DNA of 45,237 nucleotides from Streptomyces cyaneus. Its GTDB lineage: Bacteria; Actinomycetota; Actinomycetes; Streptomycetales; Streptomycetaceae. The translations under genes were made by a program, and so were the position numbers. Where the stretch lies: contig NZ_RQJW01000028.1 of the NCBI RefSeq assembly GCF_004028635.1, positions 1 through 45,237 of the forward strand. Reading direction: 5' to 3'. The notes beneath the pieces were generated by a model. That model saw nothing but the letters and a program-made list of their open reading frames with translations, searched no databases and was not told the origin of the DNA. Within the stretch, counting starts at the first letter, position 1. Every line of letters starts with the position of its first letter. Below, piece by piece: positions 16,387 through 25,063 of this stretch.

Positions 16387-17891
16387 GTGGTGGGGACGAG
16401 CTTCCACTGCTGGCAGTTGTTGTTCAGCCACGTCCACTGCCGTACGTCGGTGCCGTTCGCGGTGCCGCAGTCGGCGACGTCGGCGACCTTGCCGGTGGAC
16501 TCGTTGACGATCCGCACGTAGTCGCCGCTCGCGGTGAAGACCAGTCGGTAGCGCTGGCACTTGTTGTTCAGCCAGGACCACTGCCGGATGTCCGCGCCGT
16601 CGGTGGCGGAGCACTCCGCGGTGTCCATCACCTTGCCGGTGGCGACGTTGACCAGCCGGTTGGTGTCGTCACCGAGGTCCTCCAGCTTCCACTTCTGGTT
16701 GGCGCCGCCGGTGCAGCTCCACTGGAAGATGTTGGTGCCGTCGGCCGTGTTGCCGCCGTTGACGTCGAGGCACTTGCCGCTGTTGCGGTTGACGAGGGTG
16801 TACGACGTCGGCGTCGCCGCCGTCTCGCCGGACGGGCCGGGGAGCGTGGTGCCGAGGGCGACGGGGGTGCCGAAGTTCGGGGTGCCGTCGGCGTTCCAGG
16901 TGAACTCCTGGGCGCGGGTGGTGCGTCCGTTGCCGCAGCCGCCGTTGGACGCGGAGTTGGCGTGGTAGACGATCCAGTTCTCGGTGCCGTCGGGCGAGGT
17001 GAAGAAGCCGTTGTGACCGGGGCCGTAGACGCTGTTGGCATCACTGCGCTGGAAGACGGGGGTCTGCTTCTTCGTCCAGGACGCCGGGTTCAGCGGGTCG
17101 GAGCCGGTCAGCTCCAGCTGGCCGAGCTTGTAGTCGGCGGTCTGGCAGGAGCTCGCGGAGTACGTCAGGAAGGTGCGGCCGTTGTGGTAGAGCGGCTCGG
17201 GGCCCTCGTTGACGGGGTTGCCGGAGCGCTCCCAGTCCAGGGTCGGGCTGGAGATGATGGTGAAGGTGTTGCCGGCCAGGGTGTACGGATTGCTCAGCGG
17301 CGCGATGACCAGGCTCTGCGTACTGCCGTTGATGAACCCGCTGCCGACGAGGTACAGCTTGTTGTTGGCCTGCAGCACACTCGCGTCGATCAGCCAGCCG
17401 CCCGGGGTGAGGTTCGACCCGGTGAGCGAACCCTTGTAGGTGTACGGCCCCATGGGATCGGTGCCGGCGCTCTCCAGTACGTGCGTGCGCTGCGAGTCGC
17501 AGCAGGCGACGCCGCTCTGTCCGGCCGAGTAGTACACGTACCAGTGGCCGTTGAACAGGTGCATCTCCGGCGCCCAGATGTTGGTGTTGCGCGTGGACGT
17601 GGTGTCCGAATACACCTGCACGTTGGGCGCGGTGGCGAGGCCCGCCAGAGTCGGTGACTTGCGGATGCCGAGGATGCCGGTGAACGTCGTGGTGATCAGG
17701 TAGTAGTTGCCGTCGTGGTACTGCAGCCACGGGTCGGCGCCCTTGAACGACTTCAGCGGGTTCGTGTACGGGCGGCCGTCCGCCGCGGACGCCGGCTGCG
17801 TGGTCGCCACCAGGGCGAGGAGCGCCGCGAGTACGCAGAGGATCAGTGATCTGCGGCGCTTCCTGAGCGGCGGGTGAGACATCCGGGGCAT
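16383..17891 (-). CDS. Secreted GH43 arabinanase-like enzyme with ricin-type CBM13
   Basis: A 502-residue exported protein. The signal peptide has a KRRR n-region and cleavage near residue 36 (ASA). The GH43 domain (about 40-355) has D53 (GADPWLQ), D169 (LIDASV) and E229 (VNEGPEP) as the catalytic triad. The C-terminal ricin B-type trefoil (about 365-502) shows three lobes ending in QxW-type motifs (NQKWKL, CQRYRL, CQQWKL) with paired cysteines. The likely action is on arabinan or arabinoxylan outside the cell. It is followed 62 bases later by a second GH43 gene in the same direction, so they are probably one transcript with complementary specificities. ATGs at 17891 and 17882 are both possible starts. 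Confidence 0.9.
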   Translation of the reverse strand: MPRMSHPPLRKRRRSLILCVLAALLALVATTQPASAADGRPYTNPLKSFKGADPWLQYHDGNYYLITTTFTGILGIRKSPTLAGLATAPNVQVYSDTTSTRNTNIWAPEMHLFNGHWYVYYSAGQSGVACCDSQRTHVLESAGTDPMGPYTYKGSLTGSNLTPGGWLIDASVLQANNKLYLVGSGFINGSTQSLVIAPLSNPYTLAGNTFTIISSPTLDWERSGNPVNEGPEPLYHNGRTFLTYSASSCQTADYKLGQLELTGSDPLNPASWTKKQTPVFQRSDANSVYGPGHNGFFTSPDGTENWIVYHANSASNGGCGNGRTTRAQEFTWNADGTPNFGTPVALGTTLPGPSGETAATPTSYTLVNRNSGKCLDVNGGNTADGTNIFQWSCTGGANQKWKLEDLGDDTNRLVNVATGKVMDTAECSATDGADIRQWSWLNNKCQRYRLVFTASGDYVRIVNESTGKVADVADCGTANGTDVRQWTWLNNNCQQWKLVPTT

Positions 17892-18120
17892 TCGAGACCG
17901 TCCCTGTCCGTAATTTCGAACGGAGTTCGTGATTCCGATCGTGATTGGGACAGAACATAAAAGTGGGCCATGCCCCCGTCAACGGTTTCGTCATATGCGC
18001 TTTACAAACCCGCGTGCGGACGCACGTCCGGCGCGGGTGCGCGATGATGCGCTTGCCCGTTCAGGTGATGAACTGGCCGATGGGCCACCTACCCCCCAAC
18101 TCCCCCCGTATCCAGGGCAC
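17892..18120. promoter_or_regulatory. Divergent promoter region, GH43 genes / amine oxidase
   Basis: This 229-base spacer is richer in A and T than its surroundings. An inverted repeat CGAAC-GGA-GTTCG lies at 17917-17929, about 30 bases upstream of the GH43 start on the minus strand. It resembles operators of LacI-type sugar regulators in Streptomyces and could control the arabinan genes. The assignment is inference. No gene is evident here; an in-frame upstream extension of the oxidase exists but lacks coding character. Confidence 0.4.
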
Positions 18121-20118
18121 ATGGACAATCACCGCGCCCCTGTCGGCCCGACTTCCCTCTCCCGACGGCAGTTCACCACCAGGACCGCCACGACGGCCGC
18201 CCTGGCCGCGTTGACTCCCACCGCGGCCGTCGCCGCACCCGCCGTACCTCCGCAGGCGTCCCCGCGTACCACCGCCGACTGGGACACCTGCCTGGCGGTC
18301 GCCCGCGCTCTGCTGGTGGTCGACGACCGCGACCGGCCGCTCGTGCCGACGTACCGGACGATCCTGGACTCCGGGCTGCCGCGCGCGAAGACGAAGACCG
18401 CGAGGAGAATCCTCGTCGTCGGCGCCGGTCCCGCCGGTCTGGTGGCCGCCTGGCTGCTGAAGCGGGCCGGGCACCATGTCACGCTCGTCGAGGCCAACGG
18501 CAACCGGGTCGGCGGCCGGATCAAGACCTTCCGCACCGGCGGGCACGAGCAGGCGGCGCAGGCCTTCGCCGATCCGGTCCAGTACGCGGAGGCCGGTGCC
18601 ATGCGCATCCCCGGCAGCCATCCGCTGGTGATGAGCCTGCTCGACCAGCTGGGCGTCAAGCGACGCCGGTTCCATCTCGTCGACGTCGACGGCGAGGGCA
18701 AACCCGTCAACAACGCCTGGCTGCACGTCAACGGCGTCCGCGTGCGCCGCTCCGAGTACGCAAAGGCGCCCCGCAGGATCAACCGCTCCTTCGGCGTCCC
18801 CCGCGAGTACTGGGACACGCCCTCCTCGACCATCCTGCGCCGCGCCCTGGATCCCGTACGCGACGAGTTCAGCACGGTCGGGGCGGACGGCAAGCGCGTC
18901 GACAAGCCGATGCCGGAGCGGGTCAAGGGCTGGGCGCGGGTCGTGCAGAAGTACGGCGACTGGTCGATGTACCGGTTCCTCACCGAGGAGGCCGGCTTCG
19001 ACGAGCGGACCATCGACCTGATCGGCACCCTGGAGAACCTCACCTCGCGGCTGCCGCTGTCCTTCATCCACAGCTTCATCAGCCAGTCCCTGATCAGCCC
19101 CGACACCGAGTTCTGGGAGCTGGTCGGCGGCACGGCGACCCTGCCGGACGCGCTGCTGAAGGAGGTCGCCGACGTCCTGCGCCTGGACCGGCGCGCGACC
19201 CACATCGAGTACTGGGCCCCCGGCCGGCCCGGCGCCGACGACACCTCCCACGTCGACGCCAAGGGCCCGCACGTGTGGATCGACACCGTCTCCGAGGGCC
19301 GCGACGGCAAGGTCGTGCGCGAGCAGTTCACCGCCGACCTCGCGATCGTCACCGTGCCCTTCTCGGGGCTGCGGCAGGTGCAGGTCAGCCCGCTGATGTC
19401 GTACAAGAAGCGGCGCGCGGTGGCCGAGCTGCACTACGACAGCGCCACCAAGGTGCTGCTCGAATTCGGCCTGCGCTGGTGGGAGTTCACCGAGGACGAC
19501 TGGAAGCGCGAACTCGACGCCGTACGGCCCGGGCTCTACGACGACTACCGCAAGGGCAAGGCCCCCGCCGACGGCAGCCTGCTCGGCGCCCACCCCTCCG
19601 TCCCGGACGGCCACATCAGCGACGCGCAGCGCGCCCACTACGCCGCCAACCGCTGGGCCACCCGCGACCAGCCCGAGGCGGCGCACATCATCGGCGGCGG
19701 GTCCGTCTCCGACAACTCCAACCGCTTCATGATCAACCCCTCCCACCCGATCGACGGCAGCAAGGGCGGCGTCGTCCTCGCCTCCTACAGCTGGGCCGAC
19801 GACGCCTCCCGCTGGGACTCCCTCGACGAGGACGCCCGCTACCCGCACGCACTGAGGGGGCTGCAACAGGTCTACGGCCAGCGCGTCGAGGTCTTCTACA
19901 CGGGGGCCGGGCGCACGCAGAGCTGGCTGCGCGATCCATACGCGTACGGGGAGGCGTCCGTGCTCCTCCCCGGTCAGCACACCGAGCTGCTGGAAGCCAT
20001 CCGCACGCCCGAAGGGCCGCTGTACTTCGCCGGGGACCACACCTCCGTCAAGCCGTCGTGGATCGAGGGGGCCCTCGAATCAGGGGTGCGGGCGGCGCTG
20101 GAGGCGCACCAGGACTGA
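18121..20118 (+). CDS. Tat-exported flavin amine (L-amino acid) oxidase
   Basis: A 665-residue flavin-dependent monoamine/L-amino acid oxidase family protein. The twin-arginine signal SRRQF (14-18) is followed by an Ala/Thr-rich hydrophobic stretch and a probable AxA cleavage near 41. The FAD-binding fingerprint ILVVGAGPAGLVAAWLL is near residue 100, followed by GNRVGGRI (second FAD motif), and a C-terminal FAD segment LYFAGDHTSVKPSWIEGALESG closes the fold. It would oxidatively deaminate an amino acid or amine outside the cell, releasing H2O2, ammonia and a keto acid. Fully folded export with cofactor fits the Tat signal. I chose the ATG at 18121 since the signal peptide begins there. It is convergent with the following phosphatase gene. 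Confidence 0.88.
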   Translation: MDNHRAPVGPTSLSRRQFTTRTATTAALAALTPTAAVAAPAVPPQASPRTTADWDTCLAVARALLVVDDRDRPLVPTYRTILDSGLPRAKTKTARRILVVGAGPAGLVAAWLLKRAGHHVTLVEANGNRVGGRIKTFRTGGHEQAAQAFADPVQYAEAGAMRIPGSHPLVMSLLDQLGVKRRRFHLVDVDGEGKPVNNAWLHVNGVRVRRSEYAKAPRRINRSFGVPREYWDTPSSTILRRALDPVRDEFSTVGADGKRVDKPMPERVKGWARVVQKYGDWSMYRFLTEEAGFDERTIDLIGTLENLTSRLPLSFIHSFISQSLISPDTEFWELVGGTATLPDALLKEVADVLRLDRRATHIEYWAPGRPGADDTSHVDAKGPHVWIDTVSEGRDGKVVREQFTADLAIVTVPFSGLRQVQVSPLMSYKKRRAVAELHYDSATKVLLEFGLRWWEFTEDDWKRELDAVRPGLYDDYRKGKAPADGSLLGAHPSVPDGHISDAQRAHYAANRWATRDQPEAAHIIGGGSVSDNSNRFMINPSHPIDGSKGGVVLASYSWADDASRWDSLDEDARYPHALRGLQQVYGQRVEVFYTGAGRTQSWLRDPYAYGEASVLLPGQHTELLEAIRTPEGPLYFAGDHTSVKPSWIEGALESGVRAALEAHQD

Positions 20119-20162
20119 GCGCCCGCGAGTCGTCCTGGGGCAGTCGGGTGCCGGCTCCCGCG

Positions 20163-22847
20163 TCAGGCGGGTGCCGGTCCCTGCGGCAGTGGCTGTTCCG
20201 TCCAGATCACCTTGCCGTCCGCGGTGTACCGCGTGCCCCACCGCTCGGCAAACTGCGCCACCAGGAACAGGCCCCGTCCGCCCTCGTCCGTCGTGGCCGC
20301 GCTGCGCAGATGCGGGGCGGTGCTGCTGCCGTCGGCGACCTCGCAGATCAGGGCGCGGTCGCGGATCAGACGCACGTGGATGGGGCCGGTGGCATGGCGG
20401 AGGGCGTTCGTGACCAGCTCGCTGAGGATCAGCTCGGTCGTGAACGCCTCCTCCGCCAGGCCCCAGTCGTCCAGGGTCCGGGTGGCCGCCGCCCGGACCC
20501 GGGCCACGGCCGAGGGGTCGCCCGGCACGTCCCAGGACGCCGTGCGATCGGCGGGGAGCATCCGCGTCCGCGCGACGACGAGGGCGACGTCGTCGCGCGG
20601 ACGCTCGGGCAGCAGGGCCTCCAGCACCGCCTTGCACGTCTCCTCCGGCGTCCGGGAGTGCGTCGGCGGCGCCGCGGCGAGCGCCCCGCGCAGCAGCTCC
20701 AGACCCTCGTCGATGTCCCGCCTCTGGTCCTCGACCAGCCCGTCCGTGTACAGCACGAGACCGCTGCCCTCGGGCAGCCGCAGCCCGGTCGCCTCGAAGG
20801 GCAGGCTGCCGCCCAGGCCCAGCGGGGGCCCGCCGGGGACGGCAGGGAACTCGACGCGGCCGTCGGGGTGCACGAGGGCCGGTTCGAGGTGGCCCGCACG
20901 GGCGAGGGAGCACAGCCCGGAGGACGGGTCGTACACGGCGTACAGGCAGGTCGCCCCGGTGACCGGCGCGGCCTCGCCGTCGCCTTCGTCCTGATCGATA
21001 CGGACCACCAACTCGTCCAGATGGCCGAGGAGTTCGTCGGGCGGCAGATCCAGGGTGGAGAAGTTGTGGACCGCCGTACGGAGCCGTCCCATCGTGGCCG
21101 CCGCGTGCAGCCCGTGTCCCACCACGTCCCCGACGACCAGCGCCACCCGCGCGCCCGGCAACGGGATGACGTCGAACCAGTCCCCGCCGACCCCGCCCTG
21201 CGCCGCCTGCGCGGGCAGATAGCGGTAGGCGACGTCGAGGGCGTTCTGGGCGGGCAGGGCCCGGGGCAGCAGGCTGCGCTGGAGCGTGACCGACAGGGTG
21301 TGCTCGCGGGTGTAGCGGCGGGCATTGTCGATGCTGACGGCGGCGCGGGCCACCAGCTCCTCGGCCAGGGAGACGTCGTCCTGCTCGAAGGGTTCGGGCC
21401 GGTCGGCGCGCCAGAAGGTGGCCATGCCCATGATGACGCCACGGGCGAGCAGCGGAACCGTGAGCATCGTGTGGATCCCGAAGTCGACCAGTCTGCGGGC
21501 GTTCTCGGGATCCTGGTCCTGCCAGCCGGAAAACGCGGGCATGTCCGCCTCCAGCACGGTCTGGCCCGTGCCGAAGCCGAAGGCCTGAGGGGTGGCCGGG
21601 GCGAAGTGGATCAGCTTCCCGATCGGATAGAGCGGGCTGCCCTCCCGCACCCCCCGGAACGCGACCCGGCGCATGTCCGTGCGGCCCAGCTTCGGCTCCC
21701 CGCCGCGCAGCACCGGATCCGCCAGGTCGATGCTGACGAAGTCGGCGAACCGCGGTACCGCGAAGTCGGCCAGCTCCTGCGAGGTACGCGTGACATCGAG
21801 GGTGGTGCCGATCTCCAGCCCCGCGTCGTACAGCAGCTTCAGCCGCTCCTGCGCCACATCCGCCCGGCCGGTCATCGTCCGCAGCTCGGTGGTGTCCCGC
21901 AGCGTGGCCACGCTGCCGGGCGGCCCGCCGGCCCGGTCGGTCGACCGCTGGCTGACGGCCAGCAGCCGGCCCCGCGCCAGGTGCACCTCGTCGGTGGCGT
22001 CCCGCCCGGAGGCGAACAGCCCGGCCAGGTCACGCCCGATGCCGAGGTCGAGACAGGTCCGCCCCTCCGCGTCCGCGGCCAGCCCCAGCAGCCGGCGCGC
22101 CTCGTCGTTCGCGAGCGCCAGCCGCCGCCGGTCGTCCAGGATCAGCACACCCTCCCGTACGGAGTGCAGGACGGCGTCGTGATGCTCGTACATCCGCGTC
22201 ATCTCTTCCGGCCCCAGCCCGTGCGTCTGCCGCAGCAGCCGTCGGCTGACCAGCGCGGTCCCGCCGGTGGCGAGGGCGAATGCGGCCGCCGCCGAGATGA
22301 GCAGCACCGGCAGCTGGTGGTCCACGATCCCGCCCACGCTGGCCAGCGTCACCCCGGCCGCCACCAGGCCGACGACCTCGCCGTCGCCGTCGGTCACGGG
22401 GACCACGGCCCGCACGGACGGGCCCAGGGTTCCGGTGTACGTCTCCCGTACGACCCCGCCCGCCGCGGCCGGTGCGATGGTGCCGACGAAGTGCTTGCCG
22501 ATCTGGTCGGGGTTGGGGTGCGTGTAGCGGATCCCGTCCCTGGTCATCACGACGACGAAGTCCACGTCGGTGGCTTCGCGCGCCGCCTCGGCGCGCGGCT
22601 GGAGCAGCGCGGTCGGGTCCGGATCGGCCAGGGCCTCGGCGACGCCCGGCGCGTTCGCGAAGGACTCGGCCACGGCGAGGGACCTGTTGCGGGCCTCCCG
22701 CTGGGTGTCGTTGCGGACCTGCAGCACCAGGGCCGCCACCGCGGCGGCGACGAGGAGCAGGACGATCGCCGCCTGCAGCACGAAGACCTGCCGGGCGACG
22801 GTGCGCGCGCTCAACAGGGAGCGCAGGCGGCCGAGGACTGCGGCCAT
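20163..22847 (-). CDS. Membrane SpoIIE-type PP2C phosphatase: Cache-PAS-GAF-PP2C-HATPase
   Basis: An 894-residue signalling protein. TM1 (about 22-44) and TM2 (about 180-203) flank an extracytoplasmic single-Cache-like sensor. It is followed by PAS (about 218-325), GAF (about 345-525), SpoIIE/PP2C phosphatase (about 545-755, with GGVGGDWFDVIPL and VGDVVGHG carrying the metal-binding Asp residues) and a C-terminal HATPase_c_2 domain (about 770-885, ELVTNALRHA, DEGGRGLFLV) like anti-sigma kinases RsbW/SpoIIAB. Such fusions can both dephosphorylate anti-anti-sigma proteins and phosphorylate partners in partner-switching stress signalling. It is the last of three phosphatase genes on this strand and closely resembles the opposite-strand gene at 27365-29845. 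Confidence 0.9.
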   Translation of the reverse strand: MAAVLGRLRSLLSARTVARQVFVLQAAIVLLLVAAAVAALVLQVRNDTQREARNRSLAVAESFANAPGVAEALADPDPTALLQPRAEAAREATDVDFVVVMTRDGIRYTHPNPDQIGKHFVGTIAPAAAGGVVRETYTGTLGPSVRAVVPVTDGDGEVVGLVAAGVTLASVGGIVDHQLPVLLISAAAAFALATGGTALVSRRLLRQTHGLGPEEMTRMYEHHDAVLHSVREGVLILDDRRRLALANDEARRLLGLAADAEGRTCLDLGIGRDLAGLFASGRDATDEVHLARGRLLAVSQRSTDRAGGPPGSVATLRDTTELRTMTGRADVAQERLKLLYDAGLEIGTTLDVTRTSQELADFAVPRFADFVSIDLADPVLRGGEPKLGRTDMRRVAFRGVREGSPLYPIGKLIHFAPATPQAFGFGTGQTVLEADMPAFSGWQDQDPENARRLVDFGIHTMLTVPLLARGVIMGMATFWRADRPEPFEQDDVSLAEELVARAAVSIDNARRYTREHTLSVTLQRSLLPRALPAQNALDVAYRYLPAQAAQGGVGGDWFDVIPLPGARVALVVGDVVGHGLHAAATMGRLRTAVHNFSTLDLPPDELLGHLDELVVRIDQDEGDGEAAPVTGATCLYAVYDPSSGLCSLARAGHLEPALVHPDGRVEFPAVPGGPPLGLGGSLPFEATGLRLPEGSGLVLYTDGLVEDQRRDIDEGLELLRGALAAAPPTHSRTPEETCKAVLEALLPERPRDDVALVVARTRMLPADRTASWDVPGDPSAVARVRAAATRTLDDWGLAEEAFTTELILSELVTNALRHATGPIHVRLIRDRALICEVADGSSTAPHLRSAATTDEGGRGLFLVAQFAERWGTRYTADGKVIWTEQPLPQGPAPA

Positions 22848-22895
22848 GCCTCTTTTCTAGCACGGGGCGCTCCGCAGGGAGAGCCGTGAGGGGGT

Positions 22896-22987
22896 GCCGG
22901 GCTGTGCCGTCGTTCGTCTGCCGACCCGTCGTGGCTGGTCGCGCCCGCGCGGCGGAGCCGCACACTCAGTGCAGCCCCGCGCCCCTA
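22896..22987. repeat. Second type of dispersed Streptomyces intergenic repeat
   Basis: The stretch GCCGGGCTGTGCCGTCGTTCG through GTGGCTGGTCGCGC, GCGGCGGAGCCGCA and CCCCGCGCCCCTAAGG corresponds to a very common Streptomyces intergenic repeat family in my memory. It lies between two phosphatase genes on the minus strand and contains the palindrome TGCGGCTCCGCCGC (minus-strand reading), a likely terminator. It just reaches the 3' end of the gene ending at 22985. Confidence 0.65.
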
Positions 22988-24127
22988 AGGACGATGCCGA
23001 ACCGCATCTACGGGGGAGCAGGACGTAATGCCCCCGGTTACCGGCGTTTCCGCGGCGACCGGGATGCGGAGCAGCAGCAGGGCCGCGTCGTCGTGCAGTC
23101 GGCCGCCCACGTGGGCCAGCAGTTCGTCGTGGAGTGCGGTGACCGTGCGGGCCGGCTCCTCGGACGCGTGCCGCGCCAGCCCCTCGGCGAGCGGGTAGAA
23201 CTCACGGCCGTGGTTGCGGGCCTCGGTGACGCCGTCGGTGTAGAGCAGCAACTGGTCCCCGTCGGCGAAGGGCAGCACCTGCAGTGCGGGGGACTCGCCC
23301 GAGAGGGTGCGCAGCCCGAGGGGCGGTGCCGGGAGGTCCGGATCGACCGGTACGACGACGGAGTCACGCACCAGCAGCGGCGGCGCGTGACCGCAGTTGA
23401 CCACCTCCAGCTGACCCGCCCGCGGATACCCGGCGACCACGGCGGTGACGAAGTCGTCGCTGCCCAGGTTGCGGGCCAGGCTCCGCTCGATCCGCGCGAC
23501 GACGGCGAGGAGGTCGGGCTCGTCGTAGGCGGCCTCGCGGAAGACACCGAGCACCAGAGCGGCCGTCCCCACGGCCGGCAGCCCCTTGCCGCGCACATCG
23601 CCGACGATCAGCCTGACCCCGTACGGCGTGGACACGAGCGCGTAGAGGTCACCGCCGATCCGGGCCTCCGCCGCGGCCGCGCTGTAGCGGACGGCCACCT
23701 GGAACGGCCCCACCGTCGCCGGTACGGGCTGCAGCAGGGCGTGCTGAGCGGCCTCGGCGACGGAGCGGACGGCCGCCAGCACCCGCTCGCGCCGCCCGCG
23801 CAGCGAGCTGGCCAGGACACTCGCCAGGGTGACGGCCATCAGGGCGGCCAGCACGACCGCCAGCTCGCGGTCCTCTCCGCCGTCCCGGACCCCGAGGGTC
23901 GCGCCCAGGGCCGCGGCGAGCAGCCCCACACAGAGCACTCCGCGCGGCCCGTTCGTGGTCGCGGCGAGCGCGGGACCCACGGCGAGCAGCGGCACCGAGG
24001 TCATCCCCGACCCGCAGATGAGGTCGACGAGCACGATGACGAAGACGATCAGGATGGGCAGTACGGGCGCAGTGGCTACCAGTTGCCTCGGCCAGTGGCC
24101 ACGACCGTGGTGCGGGGCCTTGCTCAT
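22985..24127 (-). CDS. Membrane-anchored SpoIIE-type PP2C phosphatase
   Basis: A protein of about 380 residues. The N-terminal half has about four hydrophobic segments (residues 20-125, such as APVLPILIVFVIVLVDLI and LAVVLAALMAVTLASVLA). The rest is a SpoIIE/PP2C phosphatase domain (about 140-375) with RIGGDLYAL, IVGDVRGKG and LLYTDGVTEARN. The class is common in Streptomyces and acts on anti-anti-sigma factors of the RsbV/SpoIIAA type, with the membrane part as possible sensor. The start is taken at the ATG at 24127 (MSKAPHHG); an upstream in-frame start at 24163 adds twelve polar residues. It follows the IclR gene by 102 bases and may be in its transcript. Confidence 0.88.
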   Translation of the reverse strand: MSKAPHHGRGHWPRQLVATAPVLPILIVFVIVLVDLICGSGMTSVPLLAVGPALAATTNGPRGVLCVGLLAAALGATLGVRDGGEDRELAVVLAALMAVTLASVLASSLRGRRERVLAAVRSVAEAAQHALLQPVPATVGPFQVAVRYSAAAAEARIGGDLYALVSTPYGVRLIVGDVRGKGLPAVGTAALVLGVFREAAYDEPDLLAVVARIERSLARNLGSDDFVTAVVAGYPRAGQLEVVNCGHAPPLLVRDSVVVPVDPDLPAPPLGLRTLSGESPALQVLPFADGDQLLLYTDGVTEARNHGREFYPLAEGLARHASEEPARTVTALHDELLAHVGGRLHDDAALLLLRIPVAAETPVTGGITSCSPVDAVRHRP

Positions 24128-24229
24128 GTCTTGTCGGCTGTCCTCACCTGTGTCCGCGGGCATACACCCGAGAAATGTCCGTTTCGTCTAGGAAATAGGT
24201 TCGACGCGGGCGGGACAAGGACTGCATTT

Positions 24230-24985
24230 TCAGATAGTGAGCGAGAGGCCTCTCGTCACGCGGCTCGCGGCCGGGAGCAGCCGCGTAGTGATCTCCTCCA
24301 GCCGGGAGCGCCGGTCGGCCCGCAGCGAGACGCCGAGCGAGCCGAGGGTGTCCCCGCTGTACACGGGCACCGCGACGCAGACCGTGCCGAGGGAGTACTC
24401 CTCCAGGTCCGTGACCGCCGGGGTCGGCGAGGAGTCGAGCCGCCGGAGCAGCTCCGGCGTATCGGTGATCGTCTTGGGCGTGAGGTCGGCGAGCGAATGC
24501 CGGGACAGGTAGTCCTTGCGCGCGTCGTCGCCCAGTTCACGCAGTACAGACTTGCCCAGCGCCGTGGCGTGCCCGGCGTCCTCGAACCCCACCCACAGAT
24601 CGACGCGCGGAGCGCGCGGCCCGTCGACGATCTCGGCGACCCGGATCTCCCCCTCCTCGTAGAAGGTGAGGTAGGCGGCGGTCGACAGCTCGTCCCGCAG
24701 CGCGGCGAGCGTGGGGCGGATCCGGCTGAGCAGCGCCTGCGCCCGGCCCGTCGTGTGCAGCGTCTGGAGCCGCTCGCCCAGGATGAACCCGCCGTCGTCG
24801 AGCTTGCGTACGTACCCGTCGTGGACCAGCGTCCGCAGCAGGTGGTACGCCGTGGCCAGGGGCAGGCCCGTCTCGCGGGCCAGCTGCTTCGCCGGCGCGC
24901 CGTTCTCGTGCGCGCTGACCGCCTCCAGCAGGCGGAAGGCTCGCTGGACAGAACTGATCAGCGTCGGGCCCTCACGTGCACCCAT
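24230..24985 (-). CDS. IclR-family transcriptional regulator
   Basis: A 251-residue IclR protein. The winged helix is at about residues 8-70 (ISSVQRAFRLLEAVSAH, AKQLARETGLPLATAYHLLRTL). The effector-binding domain (about 85-250) includes ALGKSVLREL and SLGTVCVAVPVYSG, and ends with GSLGVSLRADR. IclR proteins sense small metabolites, often acids from aromatic or acetate metabolism. It is flanked on both sides by SpoIIE-type phosphatase genes on the same strand, which is an odd neighbourhood; its target cannot be deduced. The ATG at 24985 (MGAREGPTLISS) is preferred over one 66 bases upstream that would add an Ala/Arg-rich, non-conserved tail. Confidence 0.88.
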   Translation of the reverse strand: MGAREGPTLISSVQRAFRLLEAVSAHENGAPAKQLARETGLPLATAYHLLRTLVHDGYVRKLDDGGFILGERLQTLHTTGRAQALLSRIRPTLAALRDELSTAAYLTFYEEGEIRVAEIVDGPRAPRVDLWVGFEDAGHATALGKSVLRELGDDARKDYLSRHSLADLTPKTITDTPELLRRLDSSPTPAVTDLEEYSLGTVCVAVPVYSGDTLGSLGVSLRADRRSRLEEITTRLLPAASRVTRGLSLTI

Positions 24986-25063
24986 ACGAACAGCGTGCGC
25001 CGGGCGTGCGGCGCGGGCAAGGTGGGCGGGACCGGCGTGACCGGGGGACAAGCCGGGCTGCGT

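Noticed and set aside
17929..18120. Longer start of the amine oxidase at 17929
   Set aside because: It would bury the twin-arginine signal 64 residues inside the protein and run through the GH43 promoter.
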